DNA of 64,000 bases, from positions 124,001 to 188,000 of the forward strand of contig NZ_RKLO01000005.1 of assembly GCF_004011825.1 (NCBI RefSeq). The letters are read 5' to 3'. Origin of the DNA: Rhodococcus xishaensis (GTDB lineage Bacteria > Actinomycetota > Actinomycetes > Mycobacteriales > Mycobacteriaceae). A program made the translations under genes and the position numbers. This document shows, piece after piece, positions 61,462 through 64,000 of this stretch; positions within the stretch are counted from its first letter, which is position 1, and each line of letters starts with the position of its first letter. The notes beneath the pieces are model-generated. The model had not been told where the DNA came from and ran no database searches. It worked only from the letters and a program-made list of their open reading frames with translations.

Positions 61462-62361
61462 ATGAGCTCCGACGACACCGTGCACGCGCACGATGACGAC
61501 ACCGCGCGGCCGCGCGAAGACGGCACCGTGCACGCCGAGGAGATCGCCGCAACGTTCGACGCGGCGGCCGAAGACTTCGACCGCGTGACTCCCGACGTGT
61601 GGGGACCGGCGGGACAATGCTTGGTGTTCCAGGCAGGGCTACGTTCCGGGGACACTGTGCTCGACGTCGGTAGCGGTACCGGTGCGTCGGCGCTACCCGC
61701 CGCGGCTGCTGTCGGCCCGACCGGTCAGGTGCATGCGATCGACCTCTCCGACGAGATGCTCGAACGCGGGCGGGTCAAGGCTTCGGAGCGAGCGCTGCTC
61801 AACATCGAGTTCGTCAGCGCCGACGCGACCACGTGGGAGGCACCCAGCACGGTGCCCGAGGCCGGCTACGACGCACTGCTCAGTTCGTATGCGGTGTTCT
61901 TCCTACCGGAGATGGACGAGGCGTTCGCGCGTCTGCTCCGGTTGGTGCGCCCCGGCGGCACCGTCGGGGTCACTGCATGGCACGAGACGGCACTGCGCGA
62001 CTACGCCACCACATTCCTCGACGCCCTCGGCCCGCACCTGCCGCAACCGCTGCCCGACCGCACCACCGAAATGGAGCCCGCCCAGCGACTCGACACCCAG
62101 GACAAGCTGCGCACGTGGCTCACGGCGGCAGGCACCGAGGCCGTCGAGGTGCGCGAGTTGTCGAACCTGATCCCGGCGACGGAGGAGTTCTGTTGGGGCT
62201 TCGTGCTGGGCAGCGGCTTGCGTGCGACCCTCGCAGGCCTGGCTCCGGACGTCGTCGAGCAGGTCCGCACCGACTTCATGACGCTGATCACCGACCGCGG
62301 ACTGCACACCATCGACGCGTCCACGCTCGTCGGCACGGCCAAAGTTGTCGGGTTCGGGTGA
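61462..62361 (+). CDS. SAM-dependent methyltransferase (UbiE-like)
   Basis: A 299-residue class I methyltransferase. After about 25 Asp/His/Thr-rich residues the SAM motif I reads [20 protein letters not shown], with [15 protein letters not shown] (motif II), ADATTWE and [16 protein letters not shown]. The substrate is unknown; UbiE/COQ5-like enzymes methylate quinones or lipids. It is followed by purU 17 bp later. An additional upstream ATG is out of frame. Confidence 0.82.
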   Translation: MSSDDTVHAHDDDTARPREDGTVHAEEIAATFDAAAEDFDRVTPDVWGPAGQCLVFQAGLRSGDTVLDVGSGTGASALPAAAAVGPTGQVHAIDLSDEMLERGRVKASERALLNIEFVSADATTWEAPSTVPEAGYDALLSSYAVFFLPEMDEAFARLLRLVRPGGTVGVTAWHETALRDYATTFLDALGPHLPQPLPDRTTEMEPAQRLDTQDKLRTWLTAAGTEAVEVRELSNLIPATEEFCWGFVLGSGLRATLAGLAPDVVEQVRTDFMTLITDRGLHTIDASTLVGTAKVVGFG

Positions 62362-62378
62362 CCTGCCAAACTGAGGCC

Positions 62379-63266
62379 ATGAGTTCCGCTACCTCGACCG
62401 ATGACCGTCGTTACGTTCTGTCTCTGGGTTGCCCCGACCGGACCGGCATCGTTGCCCGTATCTCGGGATTCCTCGCCGAGATCGGCGGTTGGATCGTCGA
62501 GGCCGCGTATCACGCGGACGCGGACACCGGATGGTTCTTCACCCGGCAGGCGGTGCGCGCATCGTCGATCAGTTTGAGCCTCGAGGAGATGCGTGAGAGG
62601 TTCGCGGCCGTCGCCGAGGAGTTGGGGCCCGAGACCGAATGGACACTGACCGACACCGGGGAACGCAAGCGCATCGTGCTGCTCGTCAGCAAGGAAGGTC
62701 ACTGCCTACACGACATCCTCGGCCGCGTCTCGGCCGGCGAACTGCCGTGTGACGTTGCCGCGGTCATCGGCAACCACCAGGACCTCGAGCGCGTCGCCAA
62801 GCGGCACGGCGTCGACTTTCACTACGTGTCGTTCCCGAAGGACCCTGCCGAGCGAGGTCCCGCATTCGAGCAGGTCCGCAAGCTCGTCGACGCCCACGAC
62901 CCGGACGCCGTGGTACTGGCCCGCTTCATGCAGGTGCTGCCCCCCGAGTTGTGCGATCACTGGGCCGGCCGTGCGATCAACATCCACCACAGCTTCCTAC
63001 CGTCGTTCGTCGGTGCCCGCCCCTACCACCAGGCGTTCACCCGCGGCGTGAAGCTGATCGGCGCGACGTGCCACTACGTGACCGCCGAACTCGATGCCGG
63101 TCCGATCATCGAGCAGGACGTCATCCGCGTCGATCACAACGACCAGGTCGCGGACATGGTCCGACAGGGGCGTGACATCGAGAAGCTCGTGCTGGCCCGC
63201 GGCCTGCGATGGCATCTGGAGGATCGCGTCCAGGTCCACGGCGCCAAGACCGTCGTCTTCAGCTGA
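62379..63266 (+). CDS. purU: Formyltetrahydrofolate deformylase PurU
   Basis: A 295-residue enzyme: N-terminal ACT domain (SLGCPDRTGIVARISGFLAE, residues about 14-33) and a formyl-transferase-like catalytic domain with AINIHHSFLPSFVGARPYHQ and TAELDAGPIIEQD (catalytic Asp). It releases formate and tetrahydrofolate from 10-formyl-THF to balance one-carbon pools. The ACT domain probably senses Gly/Met. ATG 62379 follows the methyltransferase stop by 17 bp, with TGAGG upstream. Confidence 0.95.
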   Translation: MSSATSTDDRRYVLSLGCPDRTGIVARISGFLAEIGGWIVEAAYHADADTGWFFTRQAVRASSISLSLEEMRERFAAVAEELGPETEWTLTDTGERKRIVLLVSKEGHCLHDILGRVSAGELPCDVAAVIGNHQDLERVAKRHGVDFHYVSFPKDPAERGPAFEQVRKLVDAHDPDAVVLARFMQVLPPELCDHWAGRAINIHHSFLPSFVGARPYHQAFTRGVKLIGATCHYVTAELDAGPIIEQDVIRVDHNDQVADMVRQGRDIEKLVLARGLRWHLEDRVQVHGAKTVVFS

Positions 63267-63303
63267 CGACTGTCCGGGCAGGCTGCCCCGTCGGTTCAGG
63301 CCG

Positions 63304-64000
63304 TCATTTCAGGCCGCGCAGTCGCTTGACCTCGGCGTTGAAGTCGGTCACGGCCTCGACCGAGCTCATGTGCCCGATGCCAGGAAGCACGATGAGCCGC
63401 TCGAGGTTCTCGGCGTCGTCGAGCGTCTGGGCGAGCCGTCGCGCGTGGGAGGGCGGGGTGAGCCGGTCGGCGGCGCCCACCAGCACCGTCGTCGGCACCT
63501 GAAGGTTCTTCAGGCCGTCCGTGATGTCGAGGGTGCTCAGCGCCGCACCCCAGCCGCCACGGGCTCGAGGGGGGCACTGCGTGAGGATGCGCGCGCAGAA
63601 TTCGACCTCGGCAGGCGTGGAGCCGGGCGCCATCGCGACGTACTTGATCGCGCGGGTGGTCACTGGGGACTCGGGCATCGGCAGCGCCGACCCGAGGATG
63701 GCGCGACCCACCGGCACCGGGACCCGCGGGAAGCGCTGCGGCAGTGGTATCACTGTGGTCTCCGCGACGAGGCTGTCGGTGCCTGTGCTGGCCAGTAGCA
63801 CCGAGCTGGCATACCGCTGCACCTGCTCCGGATACTTGCGCGCCCAAGCAACAACGCTCATGCCGCCCATGCTGTGCCCGACGACGGTCGCCTTCCGCCC
63901 GTCCCGCAGCGTGGCGGCGAGAACTGCGGCGAGGTCGTCGGCGAGGAGTTCGGGGGCCAGCGGGGCGGAACCCATTCCACTGCGCCCATGTCCGCGCAGG
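63304..64000 (-). CDS. Alpha/beta-hydrolase (partial, N-terminus off right edge)
   Basis: The reading frame enters from the right edge; 231 codons are visible. LRGHGRSG at the edge, the nucleophile elbow VVGHSMGGMS (Ser) and the histidine in LPGIGHMSSVE give the catalytic set, with VLVGAADRLTPP before it carrying the acid. The cap region has a stretch with AILGSALPMPESPVTTRA. It probably hydrolyses an ester, epoxide or C-C bond; the substrate is unknown. It converges on purU with 37 bp between. Confidence 0.85.
   Translation of the reverse strand, partial: LRGHGRSGMGSAPLAPELLADDLAAVLAATLRDGRKATVVGHSMGGMSVVAWARKYPEQVQRYASSVLLASTGTDSLVAETTVIPLPQRFPRVPVPVGRAILGSALPMPESPVTTRAIKYVAMAPGSTPAEVEFCARILTQCPPRARGGWGAALSTLDITDGLKNLQVPTTVLVGAADRLTPPSHARRLAQTLDDAENLERLIVLPGIGHMSSVEAVTDFNAEVKRLRGLK

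Noticed and set aside
1-64000. tRNA, rRNA, IS elements, integrases, toxin-antitoxin pairs, prophage
   Set aside because: No cloverleaf, transposase, integrase or terminal repeats were recognised by eye; the excisionase-like and holin-like genes are conserved chromosomal families. A tRNAscan and IS search would be needed to exclude small cases.

Overview
The window is a 64 kb piece of a GC-rich actinobacterial chromosome. Gene content and order point to a mycolic-acid-containing genus close to Rhodococcus or Nocardia. The evidence is mshA (mycothiol), senX3-regX3, an EspG/EspC-type accessory module, bS22, bldC, many GTG starts, and a gene order that, as recalled, follows Mycobacterium tuberculosis Rv0478 (deoC) to Rv0534c (menA). 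The genus is an inference. No rRNA, tRNA, insertion sequence, integrase or CRISPR array was found; the DNA looks like stable core chromosome with small lineage-specific insertions.

Layout from left to right. 1-5.1 kb: an AfsR/SARP-type ATPase regulator cut by the edge, menA (menaquinone) and small membrane or housekeeping genes. 5.1-10.5 kb: a catabolic operon of two paralogous MFS transporters and a GH3 beta-glycosidase behind a promoter with an inverted repeat. 10.5-14.3 kb: a GntR/membrane-protein pair behind a 14-bp-arm palindrome, a Cds1-like PLP enzyme, bldC. 14.4-30.5 kb, all leftward: cytochrome c maturation (thioredoxin-like lipoprotein, ccdA, resB, ccsB), hemL, a PQQ-type sugar dehydrogenase, csoR-copZ, small membrane proteins, and the chain rex-hemA-hemC-cobA/hemD-hemB. 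Many of these genes overlap by 4 bp, so they look translationally coupled. Rex (NADH/NAD+ sensor) heads the heme genes, and a Rex-operator-like site lies upstream of it, which suggests redox control of heme supply next to the cytochrome c assembly genes.

30.7-45.3 kb: glutaredoxin-like protein, SerB-like HAD protein, acyltransferase, epimerase-like protein, bS22, an excisionase-type HTH protein, proC, thioesterase with MerR regulator, TIM-barrel isomerase, a repeat-rich membrane protein, ppx, regX3-senX3 and gpm1. 45.4-53.8 kb: benzoylformate decarboxylase (mdlC), a YbjN-like protein, mshA, a LmbE-type deacetylase, gabT, a ROK regulator and an SDR. 53.9-64 kb: an EspC/YbaB/EspG type VII accessory module without a secretion core, an L,D-transpeptidase lipoprotein, murB, two DUF2505 paralogues, an orphan AbiEi-type protein, an LmeA-like protein, deoC, a methyltransferase, purU and an alpha/beta hydrolase cut by the right edge.

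The most interesting non-coding signals are: Rex/CRP-like palindromes at 30560 and 23873; an array of small hairpins at 34781-34905 upstream of the bS22 gene; a three-tier hairpin at 53793-53862; a 23-bp divergent murB/DUF2505 promoter whose two -10 boxes share two bases; and about a dozen genes whose TAnnnT box lies 6-8 nt before the start codon, which suggests leaderless transcripts. A 38-residue membrane ORF with a good ribosome binding site is hidden at 23721-23837. I did not find one large undescribed system; the candidates are these smaller ones.
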